Assembly (NCBI RefSeq): GCF_018224885.1
Contig: NZ_JAGTXB010000011.1
Span: 186,001 to 250,000, forward strand
Reading direction: 5' to 3'
Source: Chitinophaga hostae
GTDB lineage: Bacteria; Bacteroidota; Bacteroidia; Chitinophagales; Chitinophagaceae
DNA length: 64,000 nt
The notes beneath the pieces were generated by a model that had not been told where the DNA came from, did no database searches, and saw only the letters and a program-made list of their open reading frames with translations. Every line of letters starts with the position of its first letter. Within the stretch, counting starts at the first letter, position 1. Position numbers and translations under genes: made by a program. Below are positions 37,401-46,445 of the stretch, in pieces.

Positions 37401-37724
37401 TATGCCGGGTATATCTACGAGGATCTTCCTGAGATCCAGTGCTGTTACGGGTGCGCACGGAAGGATCTGTGCGGCCGTATAAAATGAGTCGTTGTTAGGC
37501 GTTGCAAACAAATCGGCCGGGGCCATGTTGCTCCTGTATCCCAGGTCGGTGATGGCGTAGCAAAGTATCTCCAGTATGGTGATGCCTGGATCATGCAGGT
37601 TATAATCTGTCCAGATATCCGAGGCCAGGTTTTCGATATGCCGGATACCTTCCCGGCGCAGCAGCTGCCAATCCATCGACGGTGGATACACGGGGTCTTT
37701 GGGGATGATGAGAGAGGTACTCAT
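34428..37724 (-). CDS. Large eCIS baseplate protein (Afp12-like candidate)
   Basis: A 1098-residue protein. The N-terminal segment has TDYNLHDPGITILEILCYAI and DLGYRSNM, a motif common to baseplate-wedge-like proteins of eCIS. The large remainder alternates helical and beta regions with no catalytic motif. It follows the Afp11-like gene by 8 nt, in the usual gp25, Afp11, Afp12 order. It probably forms the baseplate wedge together with that protein. The Afp12 label rests on order and the N-terminal motif. Confidence 0.75.
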   Translation of the reverse strand: MSTSLIIPKDPVYPPSMDWQLLRREGIRHIENLASDIWTDYNLHDPGITILEILCYAITDLGYRSNMAPADLFATPNNDSFYTAAQILPCAPVTALDLRKILVDIPGIQNAWVEQLDHPEVRFYWQEGFILSYAKEKLQPFLTLVKANENLELPPVKGIDGSTLLIISGCSSDADKAAAKELFLKGLRDSVTISDELKRALLLYVLTSYFDEAIFFLESSLTSPQQNIHLVQDLLLLLDLLTPLRGLPAAEIAANIGSQLLDPINRHSELTNFFFYDPLFALYFTGSLKIAEIPDKDQPPAYNLFAPQGIYSVTIRLEEGYEGQEADLMAEAKRRLHRVRNLSEDIHPKIHIAETVGFGLNLSLELDPTIDKWEILANVYRAVEQYLSPDIRFYSLEEMMNRYAQFEIDSDVLTALQAAQLPATLITALNPVVGKRFTGDAAFNKAIAALWDDKGMDDYYSDVFIQSKKYYNADPVFKGPLLQHGFVEEAALLNAQPRQTVYRSDLYQVITAVQGVRQIDKLEIFLCNNDNRYTQDEKWCIAFDCKCLPVLSIDCSHFEIISNYQEMPVDMLRLKEYLEVHPAPVTKINRSQQDLPVPDGRVLTDLTDFTSVQEDFPRTYKIGNGGISKKLPDLRQAQAKQLKGYLFFYDQLLANYLTQLSAVKTSLSVKGNDTDIYQTLYNIPGIKELLLDYKGAQVVPATLNKVDPNPEWDAFTADENNAYVTALKRLTEGSDTDRQIFHNRLLDHMLARFGEQFTDYALQLYRIEMPLSDSNAWAADEGLEESIADKQRFLQQVPALGAKRGTGFVYQFEKDEFRYWKTDNVEGVRKRVCAILGMQDATRHTITCEPVFEVGVGEIDNLGNTNAETTYAFYVKAPQPGAARLLVSTEIFRSFEQAKKARLDFLNRAGDSSAYDIVEDNLVGFWLNIPPASRTAKNALMLEPGPGRDGAAKRLEYIRSLASGNCNDDSFHLLEHILLRPRDVTFTQILTPMICCPEDPALLDPYSFWITVVLPDWASRFQNSDRLNAFMQTLRREMPAHLSVRYAMLSRTDMLAFEAAYNEWIKRLCTKNQPELAEANDVLVTLMNNWSDNQIHYF

Positions 37725-37732
37725 ACGTCAGT

Positions 37733-40700
37733 TTATTTTTGGGGCTTGTCTATTTTTATCGTGGTAAATTCATCTTTCGTAAAGGCTACATCTACATTCA
37801 TTGCGGTTACCTGGTTGTTAAGCAACACCGGTGTAATGCGGTAGGCATGTTCTCCGGCGATTCCTTTCCTGGCGTCGGCGGGAATTTTTCCTTCCAGCTT
37901 CTTTTCTTCCAGTGCCATTTTCAGTGCTTTTTTCATTGCATTAATAATGGCATCGGCATGGATAAGCCGGGGTTGCCAGGCCTTCAGTAACAGATCGTGT
38001 AGCTCCTTCCGCTGTTTGGCGGTAACCGGTGCGGTGTTCGTTTTATCCGTTTCTTTCCTATCGGGCGCCGGTACATTTCGGGTGTCTTCTTTTACGTCGA
38101 TCACTTCATCTGTAAACGTTGGCGGACGGTCTTCTTCACAGCTGCCACAGGCGCAGCGGTCATTTTCCCTTATCACGTTGATATCATGATCAATGACATT
38201 AGGGTTGTCTTCGTTCAGCCTGTCGAGATAAGTGGTGAGGACTGATGCCGCGGCGTATGGCGTAATTACTTCGGTGGTGCTCCAGTTGATGCTGTCTTCA
38301 TATTCTTCCGCCATTTGCCGGGAAGAGAAATGTTTAATTTTCAGGTTGGTCACCACATCCACATAGTCGAGGTTTTCGAGGAACTGCAGCAATCGTGTTC
38401 TGCTCACGGAGGTACCAAACAACAATGCTTTTTTCCCTTTTGCCCAGGGCGACAAAAACAATTTCAGTGCTTCGTTCAGCGCTTTGGTGTAGAAGGGAAT
38501 ATCCTTCCCTTTCAGGAAGCGCACGCATACCCTGATCCTTACCGGCTCAAACCTGGCATTGATCACATCGAGGCGATCGTGTTCATCATCGCATTGGCAG
38601 TTATCTTCACAACAGCAAAATCCGGGATCTCCATAACCGCCCACAAAATAGCTGTTACGTTTTGCGAGGAACTGTTTCATAGTGGTTAGTTCCCCCGCTT
38701 CGAAGATGGGATAAAAAATACGGTTGCCCGTCATCTTTTCCGGGTATGGAATTGCTGCCACGGTAACATGTCCTGGCTTGGCGGTATAAATACGGCGGGA
38801 ATGCGGCAGGCATTTCAATACTTTCACTTCCGGGAAAGACTCCAGCAACAGGCGCTCATAATCCCATAAGGTTACGGCCCTGTCTTTGTGACGCAGTCTT
38901 TCGTGTATGCGTGTGATATAGCCATCGCGGTCCAACTGTTCAGAGGTGCGTCCCTGGAAGGAAGCATAAGGCTGGGTAACTGTTTTCACCTGCACATCCC
39001 GGTACTTCAGGGCGCTGACAGTGAATGGCGGTATACCGTTTATGAGGTGTTCTTCTGTATTGTTATTATCTGTGAAGACAGCTTCCGCTGCATTTACATG
39101 GATATCTACGAGCATGGGCAACGCGTCTACCATCACGTCGTCTTCCGGCTTTTCCACTGCGGAAGCCCTGAGCCAGTAGAGATCCTTTCGTCCGTCTTTA
39201 CCGGTAATGGCCGTGTTATCGTTGTTGATATTTCCGGGTATCTGGAAAAGGATAATACCGGTTTGTTGCATCCCCAGGGTGGTATCCTTCAGGATATATT
39301 GCGGAGGCAGGGCTGTCCAGTTGTTGTCGGTGAGATAGGACCATGCGATGTCGGGTGCATAATGATCCGGGTTGCCGGTACCAGGCGCCGTTTTGAAAAG
39401 CAACGATAGTGTTTGATCAGGCTTTAGCTGTTCGAAGCCCAGGAAAAGGTTACCGTTAGCCGGTACAGGCCTTGGCCGGGAAGGTTCAAATAACTCTGGA
39501 CCAATGGGCAGTTGCGGTTCCGGCATGGGGATCAGCGGGGAGCTGCTTACGCCGTTGCCAGACAAATCTTCCCAGTTACCCAGCGAATTAAAGGCGCGCA
39601 AAAAGTGCCGGGAGGTCAATCTTCCATCTGTTCGCTGATGGAGACTGGTATCATTGGCATCAATTTTTACCGGGTTGCTGCGATAAGCGAATACAATGTT
39701 ATTAGCATCCAGTACAAAGAACTGCTCGCCGCCCCAGGTAACTTCCATTTTAATCCAGCCGCTCACCCTGGAAGACTTTACTACCGGGAACTGACCGGAA
39801 GCCTGTAAGGGGCCTTCTTTTTCAACGTAGTTGATAATGCCGGGGCCTGTGTTATCTTTTATTTCCAGCCAGCCGCCATCGTATAAAAAAGATTTCGTTC
39901 CCAGGCTCAGGTTATCATCGCCGTTATGCCAAATGTACAGGAAGCCGGGATCCTTAAAAAAAAGCTCCTGTAATTTTATAAACACATCCGATTCCACCTT
40001 CGAGGCCATGACCAGCTGGTTTTTGGATTCTATGACCCCGGGAGTATTTTCTCTGAAAAAAACAGCCGGTTGCCCGGGTTGTTGCAGATGGCCCAGCACG
40101 CCCATACCTGTTTCGGAATATTCTGTAACAATACCGCTGTAGCTATATACTTCTACCTGTTGTATAGTGAGATCTGTTTCTTTTAATTCCCGGGTTTTAA
40201 AACGTATAAAAGGAGGCGTATTTTCATCTGCCGGCAGCACTGCGGGGAAGTCGGCATGCAGCCAGATGATGAGACGGTAGATCCATACAATCATGTCTTC
40301 CTTTTCTCCTTTTATTGTCTCTTTTTTGGCGAGATCAATACCACCTCCGTAAGGATGTACCTGTGCTACCCTGTTATAAAGACTGTAGGTCGCATCCGGT
40401 GGAATACCTGCTGCTTTCGCCGCACTGATCTCCGAATAATATTCGTTCCGGATGTCGCTCAGAAAAGAATAGGGCATGCCGGTGCGTGTATCGTTATAGT
40501 CGTAAGGTTGATTGGCTACATTGGGGTTCAACGGAATCAGTCCTTTCTCTGTAGATATATCCAGCTGGAACAGTTCCAGTAAATTGAGACTATCGATGTT
40601 AGCGGTAGTGGTTAACTGCAATGAGATCATCCGGTCGGCTCCATTTTCCAGCCAGAATTCTGTGCTGTTAATGCTGAAACCCGCGTAAGCCTGCAGTTGC

Positions 40701-42022
40701 CCGAGTTTCTTCGCCAGCTTCTGTTGTTCCTTCAGCACAGCTGCAGGATGATACTCATAAGTGTCCAGCAGGCCCTGGATTTTGCGATACTGGTAGCTGA
40801 TTCTCTCGTACACGGTTTCCCCGGAAAGCGCCCGCCATGCCTTCTCTCCTTCCGGCCATTCTTCTTCCAGGCCATCTCTTTTATCGGCGGCCGGCAATGA
40901 GTAAACATGCTTTACCGGCCGACCATTTGCTCTGTCGTCTTTTACATACAGGTTCTTTTTCTCCACCAGTTTTACAGGTGAAATCACTAACTCATCTGTT
41001 AAAGCATAGGTCATTGGAACACCTGCTGCATCCGCACCTGCTTTTAGCGCCGTACCGGCGGTGATCAGGTGTGGCGGCAACCGAAGGGCCAGTTCAAATA
41101 CGATATGTACTTTATCGGGTACCAGCTGACGTTTTTCCAAGCGCAGCACATCATGGTAATAGAACAGTAAATGTTTTTCTACCGTGTTATTCAATTCCTG
41201 TTGCAGGTATTTGAACAGGTGGAGAAAGGTGATGAACAGGGCAATATGTGGTTCATGGTCATGCCGGGAGCGAAGGGAGCTGTGAAAAGCTTTCTTTACT
41301 TTTTCCAGGATGATCGATAATGCTTTGTAGAATTTCAGGAAGAGGCTCCACAATTCATCGATATACTCATACGGCAATACGAAATTGATACATTCGAAGG
41401 CTGCTTTATCTTTGAGCCCCCATGGTGCTGAACAGCCGGTGGTACCTATAAACCCTTCATATTGCTGAATAGCTGCCTGATCAATGGCTTTGTGAAATTG
41501 TATAAGCCGGTACAATGGATCCTGCAGGGTGCTGCTGATAATATTGATAATATCCTGTTTCAGCGGATGTGTTGCCGGAATTTTCTGGCAGATATGAAGG
41601 ATCGTCAGCGCAAGACCGTAGATGCCGCATGCCGTACTTTTGATCATCTCTTCCATAATGGCGGCAGAAGGAGGCTCACCGGGTTTTGCGGTACCCATAT
41701 CTTCCTGTTTTTTCCGGCGGCGGAAAAGTATTTCTTTGGAGCGGAAAGCGGTGCGCGGACTATCGAGATCGGTGGCGGCGAGGATGGCCAGGAGGCTGGT
41801 GGTATCAGATTCCCAGAAAGGCAGCCAATCGCCCGCCTCCTTGTTATCCGGGCCCCAATGGCGCACGTGGGTAGACAATCCGCCTGCAAAGGCAATCAGT
41901 TCTTCAATAGCGCGATCGTCCAGTTCCAGTTGTTCAGGGATCAGGCTGATCAGCAGTCTGTCGCGTTGTTGGGTGCCGCCATGTACCAATGGATGGCGCA
42001 ATGTGTTGCAGTGTAGTATCAT
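37733..42022 (-). CDS. Large eCIS baseplate protein (Afp11/baseplate J-like)
   Basis: A 1429-residue protein, very long for the family. Its C-terminal third contains the gpJ/Afp11-like segment FQGRTSEQLDRDGYITRIHE and ERLRHKDRAVTLWDYERLLL, followed by PEVKVLKCLPH. The N-terminal two thirds are unusual extra domains. Two Cys clusters stand out near residues 1130 (FCCCEDNCQC) and 1290 (RCACGSCEED). Its start overlaps the gp25 gene by 4 nt (ATGA), a sign of translational coupling. It should form the baseplate wedge between sheath and spike. Confidence 0.85.
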   Translation of the reverse strand: MILHCNTLRHPLVHGGTQQRDRLLISLIPEQLELDDRAIEELIAFAGGLSTHVRHWGPDNKEAGDWLPFWESDTTSLLAILAATDLDSPRTAFRSKEILFRRRKKQEDMGTAKPGEPPSAAIMEEMIKSTACGIYGLALTILHICQKIPATHPLKQDIINIISSTLQDPLYRLIQFHKAIDQAAIQQYEGFIGTTGCSAPWGLKDKAAFECINFVLPYEYIDELWSLFLKFYKALSIILEKVKKAFHSSLRSRHDHEPHIALFITFLHLFKYLQQELNNTVEKHLLFYYHDVLRLEKRQLVPDKVHIVFELALRLPPHLITAGTALKAGADAAGVPMTYALTDELVISPVKLVEKKNLYVKDDRANGRPVKHVYSLPAADKRDGLEEEWPEGEKAWRALSGETVYERISYQYRKIQGLLDTYEYHPAAVLKEQQKLAKKLGQLQAYAGFSINSTEFWLENGADRMISLQLTTTANIDSLNLLELFQLDISTEKGLIPLNPNVANQPYDYNDTRTGMPYSFLSDIRNEYYSEISAAKAAGIPPDATYSLYNRVAQVHPYGGGIDLAKKETIKGEKEDMIVWIYRLIIWLHADFPAVLPADENTPPFIRFKTRELKETDLTIQQVEVYSYSGIVTEYSETGMGVLGHLQQPGQPAVFFRENTPGVIESKNQLVMASKVESDVFIKLQELFFKDPGFLYIWHNGDDNLSLGTKSFLYDGGWLEIKDNTGPGIINYVEKEGPLQASGQFPVVKSSRVSGWIKMEVTWGGEQFFVLDANNIVFAYRSNPVKIDANDTSLHQRTDGRLTSRHFLRAFNSLGNWEDLSGNGVSSSPLIPMPEPQLPIGPELFEPSRPRPVPANGNLFLGFEQLKPDQTLSLLFKTAPGTGNPDHYAPDIAWSYLTDNNWTALPPQYILKDTTLGMQQTGIILFQIPGNINNDNTAITGKDGRKDLYWLRASAVEKPEDDVMVDALPMLVDIHVNAAEAVFTDNNNTEEHLINGIPPFTVSALKYRDVQVKTVTQPYASFQGRTSEQLDRDGYITRIHERLRHKDRAVTLWDYERLLLESFPEVKVLKCLPHSRRIYTAKPGHVTVAAIPYPEKMTGNRIFYPIFEAGELTTMKQFLAKRNSYFVGGYGDPGFCCCEDNCQCDDEHDRLDVINARFEPVRIRVCVRFLKGKDIPFYTKALNEALKLFLSPWAKGKKALLFGTSVSRTRLLQFLENLDYVDVVTNLKIKHFSSRQMAEEYEDSINWSTTEVITPYAAASVLTTYLDRLNEDNPNVIDHDINVIRENDRCACGSCEEDRPPTFTDEVIDVKEDTRNVPAPDRKETDKTNTAPVTAKQRKELHDLLLKAWQPRLIHADAIINAMKKALKMALEEKKLEGKIPADARKGIAGEHAYRITPVLLNNQVTAMNVDVAFTKDEFTTIKIDKPQK

Positions 42023-42456
42023 ACGTCCACGTTTGTTCCCTCTTGTTTATAAAATGGGTACACGATGTTATACCTGGTGTTAGTGGTGCGGACAACATAG
42101 TCCAGTTTAATTTCCAGCATGCCTTCCAGTTCGGTGGGTGCAATCACGAGCGACAGCACTTTGATCCGTGGTTCGAATTTGGCAATGTTTTTACGGATCA
42201 GGTCTTCCAGGTAACTGAGAAAGGTGATGTTGAGTGCGGTGAACACGTAGTCTTCCGGGTTACAGCCGAATTCCGGTTGCAGCACGCGTTCGCGTACGCT
42301 GGTGCTGAATAATATCCGGAGACTCTGGTCAATATCTTCTTCATATTGTGCCATGCCTACTTTCCCGGTGTTACGGTCAAAGGCGGGCGGAAAGGCCCAG
42401 CCTTTGCCGAGAAAGGCTTTCTGTTCGTCCTGCGGATTTAAGAATAAATATTCCAT
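42019..42456 (-). CDS. GPW/gp25-like baseplate protein (Afp9-like)
   Basis: A 145-residue protein with the gp25 fold signature: the central EEDIDQSLRILFSTSVRERV and LQPEFGCNPEDYVF. It links the inner baseplate to the sheath in contractile systems and is the usual neighbour of the Afp11-like gene, which it overlaps by 4 nt. Length is normal for the family. Confidence 0.92.
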   Translation of the reverse strand: MEYLFLNPQDEQKAFLGKGWAFPPAFDRNTGKVGMAQYEEDIDQSLRILFSTSVRERVLQPEFGCNPEDYVFTALNITFLSYLEDLIRKNIAKFEPRIKVLSLVIAPTELEGMLEIKLDYVVRTTNTRYNIVYPFYKQEGTNVDV

Positions 42457-42467
42457 GGTTTATATTT

Positions 42468-42779
42468 TTATCCTCCGATGAATACATTGGGAGATCCTGC
42501 CTGTATCATGCCTCCCGGCTGATGGGTAGTTTCATCCATTTGTCGCGCTGCGGGCTGACCGCCAAAGAAAACTGAAGAAGAACCGTTCTTGATCATATTG
42601 CCTGGTTCCACACAAATACACATATCGTTTTTCACGGCAGCGGCGAGCTGGTTTACAAATACCCTTGCTGTCCCGGCGGCCATGATCTGTCCGGGCCCGT
42701 GCGGCACGGTAGATGGCGGTGGCAATGTTTTAGGACATACATGAATATCGGTATTGCGTGCTGCTGGTTTTCCTGGCAT
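42468..42779 (-). CDS. PAAR-repeat spike tip (Afp10-like)
   Basis: A 103-residue, Pro/Gly-rich protein that forms the sharp tip capping the spike. PAAR-like features are MPGKPAARNTDIHVCPK, MAAGTARVFVNQLAAA and repeated SxxVFxGG elements. His and Cys residues suitable for metal binding are present. It is encoded 6 nt after the spike gene and 11 nt before gp25. Confidence 0.92.
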   Translation of the reverse strand: MPGKPAARNTDIHVCPKTLPPPSTVPHGPGQIMAAGTARVFVNQLAAAVKNDMCICVEPGNMIKNGSSSVFFGGQPAARQMDETTHQPGGMIQAGSPNVFIGG

Positions 42780-42785
42780 AACTGA

Positions 42786-44486
42786 TCAGTTTAAATCGAT
42801 TCGGGTACCATTTATTTTTATTCCCTGCGCCGATAATTCAATGGAAGTGCTGCCGTCCAGCACGATGCTGATCTTTTGTCCGCTTCCATCCAGCTCAATT
42901 TTGGGGCTGTTGCTGTCTCCTGCGCTGAGAATTATTTTCTTGTTATCATCATCAAAAAGGAATTGCATACCTGCTTTGGAAATGAATCCTTTTTTAGGAT
43001 TCTGATCAGAGGCTGGTATATCCTGCGGGGCTGTATTTTTATCGCTGTGTACGGCGCCCAGCACTACGGCGTCATTGGGGTCGTTGTTGATAAACCCGAT
43101 AATGACTTCATCATTTAGCTCGGGTCTGAAAATAAATCCGCGGTCATTACCGGCGTAGATATTTACCAGTCTTGCCCAAATACCATCGGCGCTGGTGCTG
43201 TTTGGGTTCTGTGCCACATACGGCAACCTCACCTGTACCCGGTAATCGCCGCTGCGGGTATCGCCCGCAATTTTTGATACGATGCCTGCATGCAGGCCGC
43301 GAATGCCTCCTACCAGGCCTGCGGCATCTGCTGCTTCCGGCGTTATATTTTCTGCCGTAAAATTTTTATTCCAGCCAAACTGCACATCTGTTTTCCACTG
43401 CCCGTTTACCACCTGGTGTAATACGGCGCTGATAAGATGTGTACCGTTAAACCGGTCGCCTACCCCGTTTACTTCGAGGGTATCGCCGGGTTGTACTTTC
43501 ACGCCGTTTACCGAAGCGCGGCCTTTTACATGTGATAAGGTTCCGCGTTGCTGCTTGGCGGCAGCCCAGGCACTGAGTTCCTGGGTATCCATATCTCCGC
43601 CGTGATAGAGCTGCACTGGATTATCTTTATACAATACATCCGGGAAATCGCGTTGTGCACCACCGCCACCGGTAAGCGCGCCGGCCGCCTGTGACAGCAA
43701 ACCCGCAGCGGGGCCACCTGCTGCGCCGGCAGATTCTTCCATCACTTCCTGCCGGGTATAATCCCAGGTGCTGCCTTTCACTTCGGGGTAATGATCGCGG
43801 GCATCCAGTTCGGATTCAAACTCAAGTATGGGAATACCGGTGCTGCCTACCCCAAACTGCACCTGCAGATCGGGGGTAGGTTTTACAGCCGGTTTCTTCA
43901 TGTGCAGGTCGCCATCCAGCAGGTTGAGACAAAGCCCGTTGGCATCGGCCCTTAGCAGCATAAAGTCCCAGTCGGTTACATTGTATTGCACTAACTCGTT
44001 GTGTGTGTAACCCGGGCTTTCCAATGTTCCGATTTTTACATCGGGGTAATCATTAAGGATATTTTGTACAAGGTCTTTATCAGAAAGATTATAAAAGTAG
44101 CGGCTCTTCCTGGCTACCGTCGTTTTCACGGCGGCATCGCGGCATTCTATCTCCAGCCGGAAATAACGGGCCTGCTGTACTTTTACTGCGTGCCGGATGA
44201 TGATGCCTTTAAAAACAGTTTCTTCCTGCTGGTTATATCCGAGGAGTATTTCCACGGTTTTACCGGGAGAAAACAGCGCGAGGTTACTTTTCGCAAACTC
44301 CTGTTTTTCTACGGCGCCATCCGCAAATACAAGGCGCGCCCAGGGTATGCGGTTAAGCTCCAGTCCTATGGACAAGGATATCAGTCCGCCGGGCAACATC
44401 GTTACCTCTTTACCGTCTGCTTTCACGGTAATGGATACGTTATGCGTTTCCCTGTTTTGTGTTTCCCCTGTGAGTGGCAGGATCAT
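42786..44486 (-). CDS. VgrG/gp27-gp5-like spike protein (Afp8-like)
   Basis: A 566-residue protein with an N-terminal gpD/gp27-like part (about 20-370) followed by an OB-fold gp5-like domain (about 385-480). The latter shows VQVRLPYVAQN and DEVIIGFINNDPNDAVVLGAVH. A short C-terminal beta-helix (about 500-566; IELDGSGQKISIVLDGSTSIEL) tapers to the PAAR tip. A Gly/Ala-rich linker (about 245-275) is notable. It overlaps the LysM-type gene by 4 nt. Confidence 0.93.
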   Translation of the reverse strand: MILPLTGETQNRETHNVSITVKADGKEVTMLPGGLISLSIGLELNRIPWARLVFADGAVEKQEFAKSNLALFSPGKTVEILLGYNQQEETVFKGIIIRHAVKVQQARYFRLEIECRDAAVKTTVARKSRYFYNLSDKDLVQNILNDYPDVKIGTLESPGYTHNELVQYNVTDWDFMLLRADANGLCLNLLDGDLHMKKPAVKPTPDLQVQFGVGSTGIPILEFESELDARDHYPEVKGSTWDYTRQEVMEESAGAAGGPAAGLLSQAAGALTGGGGAQRDFPDVLYKDNPVQLYHGGDMDTQELSAWAAAKQQRGTLSHVKGRASVNGVKVQPGDTLEVNGVGDRFNGTHLISAVLHQVVNGQWKTDVQFGWNKNFTAENITPEAADAAGLVGGIRGLHAGIVSKIAGDTRSGDYRVQVRLPYVAQNPNSTSADGIWARLVNIYAGNDRGFIFRPELNDEVIIGFINNDPNDAVVLGAVHSDKNTAPQDIPASDQNPKKGFISKAGMQFLFDDDNKKIILSAGDSNSPKIELDGSGQKISIVLDGSTSIELSAQGIKINGTRIDLN

Positions 44487-45262
44487 CTTTTCGCGGTTTT
44501 ATCGATGGGTGGAAGAATAAGCTGTGTGCCGGGTTGCAGGTTCCTGAAGTTGGTGAGTTTGTTGGCCTTCGCCACTTCCAGGTAATATTTTTCATCCTCG
44601 TATACATCATCACAGATGCGCAGGATGTTTTCGCCGGCCAGCACCAGGTGATGGCGGCTAAGGTCGGGCGACAGCAATGAAAGCAAGGCCATACTGTCTT
44701 TAAAAGGTGTATGTGCTTTGAGTTTCAGCGTAATTTCTGCGCGCAGCGGGATACCGTCCGGGCTAAAAAGGTTATAGTTGATGCCCATGTTCAGGAGCAG
44801 TCCCATAAACACCAGTTTGCCATATTGTACCAACAGGAAGGGGGTACGATGACTTTCATCTTTAAAGTCGTACACAGCGGCTTGCAGCTGCGCCACTCTT
44901 ACGGGCACATAGGCGCCCTGTGCTTCTGCCGGCAGTGCGCTCATGATGCTGCCTACCAGGTCGGCGGAAAGGCCTGCGGAGGGCACTACGCCGGTACCGT
45001 CGAGGATAAAGCGGAGTTCCAGTTCTTCCGGATTTACCTTATCGAATTGCAGTTCTGTTCCCGGTGTTCCTTTCGTATCCGGTTCGTTGTACTTGATACT
45101 AAAGTTCCTGCTGATGGTTTCGGGGTTGATCTGCACTTCAAATATTTTGGTGGTAAGTGTTTGCAGGATATCACCCACCCCGATACTGCCTGTCACGCCT
45201 TTTCCGCCGGTGTCGGGGCCCGGTAGTGAAACGATGCGTAATTTGGAAATTGATCCGTCCAT
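44483..45262 (-). CDS. LysM-containing tube/baseplate adaptor (Afp7-like)
   Basis: A 259-residue protein. The N-terminal part (about 30-190) has a tube-like beta fold with FEVQINPETISRNFSIKYN. The C-terminal 55 residues form a LysM-like module: HHLVLAGENILRICDDVYED then KLTNFRNLQPGTQLILPP. Such proteins connect the last tube ring to the spike. It starts 1 nt after the DUF5908 gene and overlaps the spike gene by 4 nt. Confidence 0.9.
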   Translation of the reverse strand: MDGSISKLRIVSLPGPDTGGKGVTGSIGVGDILQTLTTKIFEVQINPETISRNFSIKYNEPDTKGTPGTELQFDKVNPEELELRFILDGTGVVPSAGLSADLVGSIMSALPAEAQGAYVPVRVAQLQAAVYDFKDESHRTPFLLVQYGKLVFMGLLLNMGINYNLFSPDGIPLRAEITLKLKAHTPFKDSMALLSLLSPDLSRHHLVLAGENILRICDDVYEDEKYYLEVAKANKLTNFRNLQPGTQLILPPIDKTAKR

Positions 45263-45263
45263 A

Positions 45264-45443
45264 TCAGCGATCTTTTTGTCTTTCCAGCATTTCCATCACC
45301 TGTTGTACCGCTTCTTCGATGATGCGTACTTTCACATCTTCGGGGATGGCTGCGGGGGCCGCAGCGGCTGTATTAGCAGCTGCGCCGGGATTGGCGGCCG
45401 TTACATTGGCCTTCACCAGCAGTTCCCTGATAACAATGGGCAT
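45264..45443 (-). CDS. DUF5908 small eCIS protein
   Basis: A 59-residue peptide, easily missed. It reads MPIVIRELLVKANV, then an Ala/Pro-rich linker, then an amphipathic helix (EEAVQQVMEMLERQKDR). The start MPI-x-I-x-EL and its place between tube and LysM genes fit DUF5908, a constant small component of eCIS clusters (Afp6-like position). Its stop codon lies 1 nt ahead of the next start, so translation is probably coupled. The coding sequence was found by translating the 190-nt gap between its neighbours. Confidence 0.88.
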   Translation of the reverse strand: MPIVIRELLVKANVTAANPGAAANTAAAAPAAIPEDVKVRIIEEAVQQVMEMLERQKDR

Positions 45444-45455
45444 GATGAGAATGAT

Positions 45456-45920
45456 TTAAGATGATTTTGTGAAATAATTATAGTTGATCTGTATCGTTTC
45501 AATGGCGATATCGTTGTTTAGTGCATTGAGACCAGTGACTTCCCACTTGGTGGGAAATGCATTGATGAGGTGCCAGGCCATGAGCGGTTTTGGTGCGCCC
45601 TGTGTACCGCCTTCAATATCGAGCAGGAATACGTGCAGATTTTTGGGCGAGAAGCTAAAATCTTCTATGGCTTTCCGGCACCACTCAACCAGCGGTGAAC
45701 TGACTTTCAGTCCACGTTTCAGCACCAGCGGCTCCGCCTTTGCAGGCAGCGGAAGCTGGTGTGTGAAGCGGTTCTCTCCGGCCTCTTTGACGGACTGTGT
45801 TTCCATGCTCATGGAAAGCCCTGACAGCTCCTGAAATTCAGAGTCGCTGTCCGGCATGCCATCAATCACGACCTTAAAGTAAAAACCCGCCGGCGGATAA
45901 TAATTTCCCAGTACCTGCAT
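45456..45920 (-). CDS. eCIS inner tube protein (second copy)
   Basis: A 154-residue Hcp/gp19-like tube protein. It begins with YYPPAGFYFKVVIDG and has FQELSGLSMSMETQSVKEAGE, then LVLKRGLKV and MAWHLINAFPTKWEVTGLNA, all family features. It differs clearly from the tube gene just upstream, so the cluster has two tube paralogues, as in Afp/PVC systems where one forms the bulk and another the baseplate-proximal ring. Confidence 0.92.
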   Translation of the reverse strand: MQVLGNYYPPAGFYFKVVIDGMPDSDSEFQELSGLSMSMETQSVKEAGENRFTHQLPLPAKAEPLVLKRGLKVSSPLVEWCRKAIEDFSFSPKNLHVFLLDIEGGTQGAPKPLMAWHLINAFPTKWEVTGLNALNNDIAIETIQINYNYFTKSS

Positions 45921-45925
45921 ACTAT

Positions 45926-46408
45926 TTATTTATATTCTACTGTCAATTCTTCAATGCCCAGTTCCAGTGTTTCTACGGCTACTTCATTGGCATCCGCTTT
46001 CATATCGGTGAAAGATACCTTCACCGGAAATGCGTTTGTCAGCGTCCATGCTACCACGGGATTGCCTTCTTCATCGTTGAGGGTGATCACCAGGTTTTTG
46101 CGATAGCCTACCCTTTTGCGCACGGAGCCGGCTTTTGAGCCGTCGCCGATCCAGCTGAAAAAATCTGCGTTGGCGTCTTTGAATCCCTGGATCAATCCTT
46201 TTTTCAGGGTGACGTTGCTGAACTTACGCAGCCCCGGCATCTTGATCTTGGAGAAATTAGGATCGGCGCCATGCCGGTATTCTATCAGGTCTGTCTGATA
46301 ATCCAGTCCGCTCACTTCCGTGAAACCGATCTGGTCAGCGCTGTTAAATTCCTGCTCTGGGCGGGATACCTTAAAATAGAATTTGGGGAGAGGATAACTC
46401 TTTGCCAT
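45926..46408 (-). CDS. eCIS inner tube protein (first copy)
   Basis: A 160-residue tube protein with PLPKFYFKVS, FTEVSGLDYQTDLIEYRHG, VTLKKGLIQG and VVAWTLTNAFPVKVSFTDMKA. These are the usual gp19/Hcp-like elements of contractile systems. It follows the sheath gene by 37 nt, the normal place for the main tube subunit. The length is typical. Confidence 0.93.
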   Translation of the reverse strand: MAKSYPLPKFYFKVSRPEQEFNSADQIGFTEVSGLDYQTDLIEYRHGADPNFSKIKMPGLRKFSNVTLKKGLIQGFKDANADFFSWIGDGSKAGSVRKRVGYRKNLVITLNDEEGNPVVAWTLTNAFPVKVSFTDMKADANEVAVETLELGIEELTVEYK

Positions 46409-46445
46409 TTGCTATAAAAATTTAAATGCTTTTAAAAATGTATTA

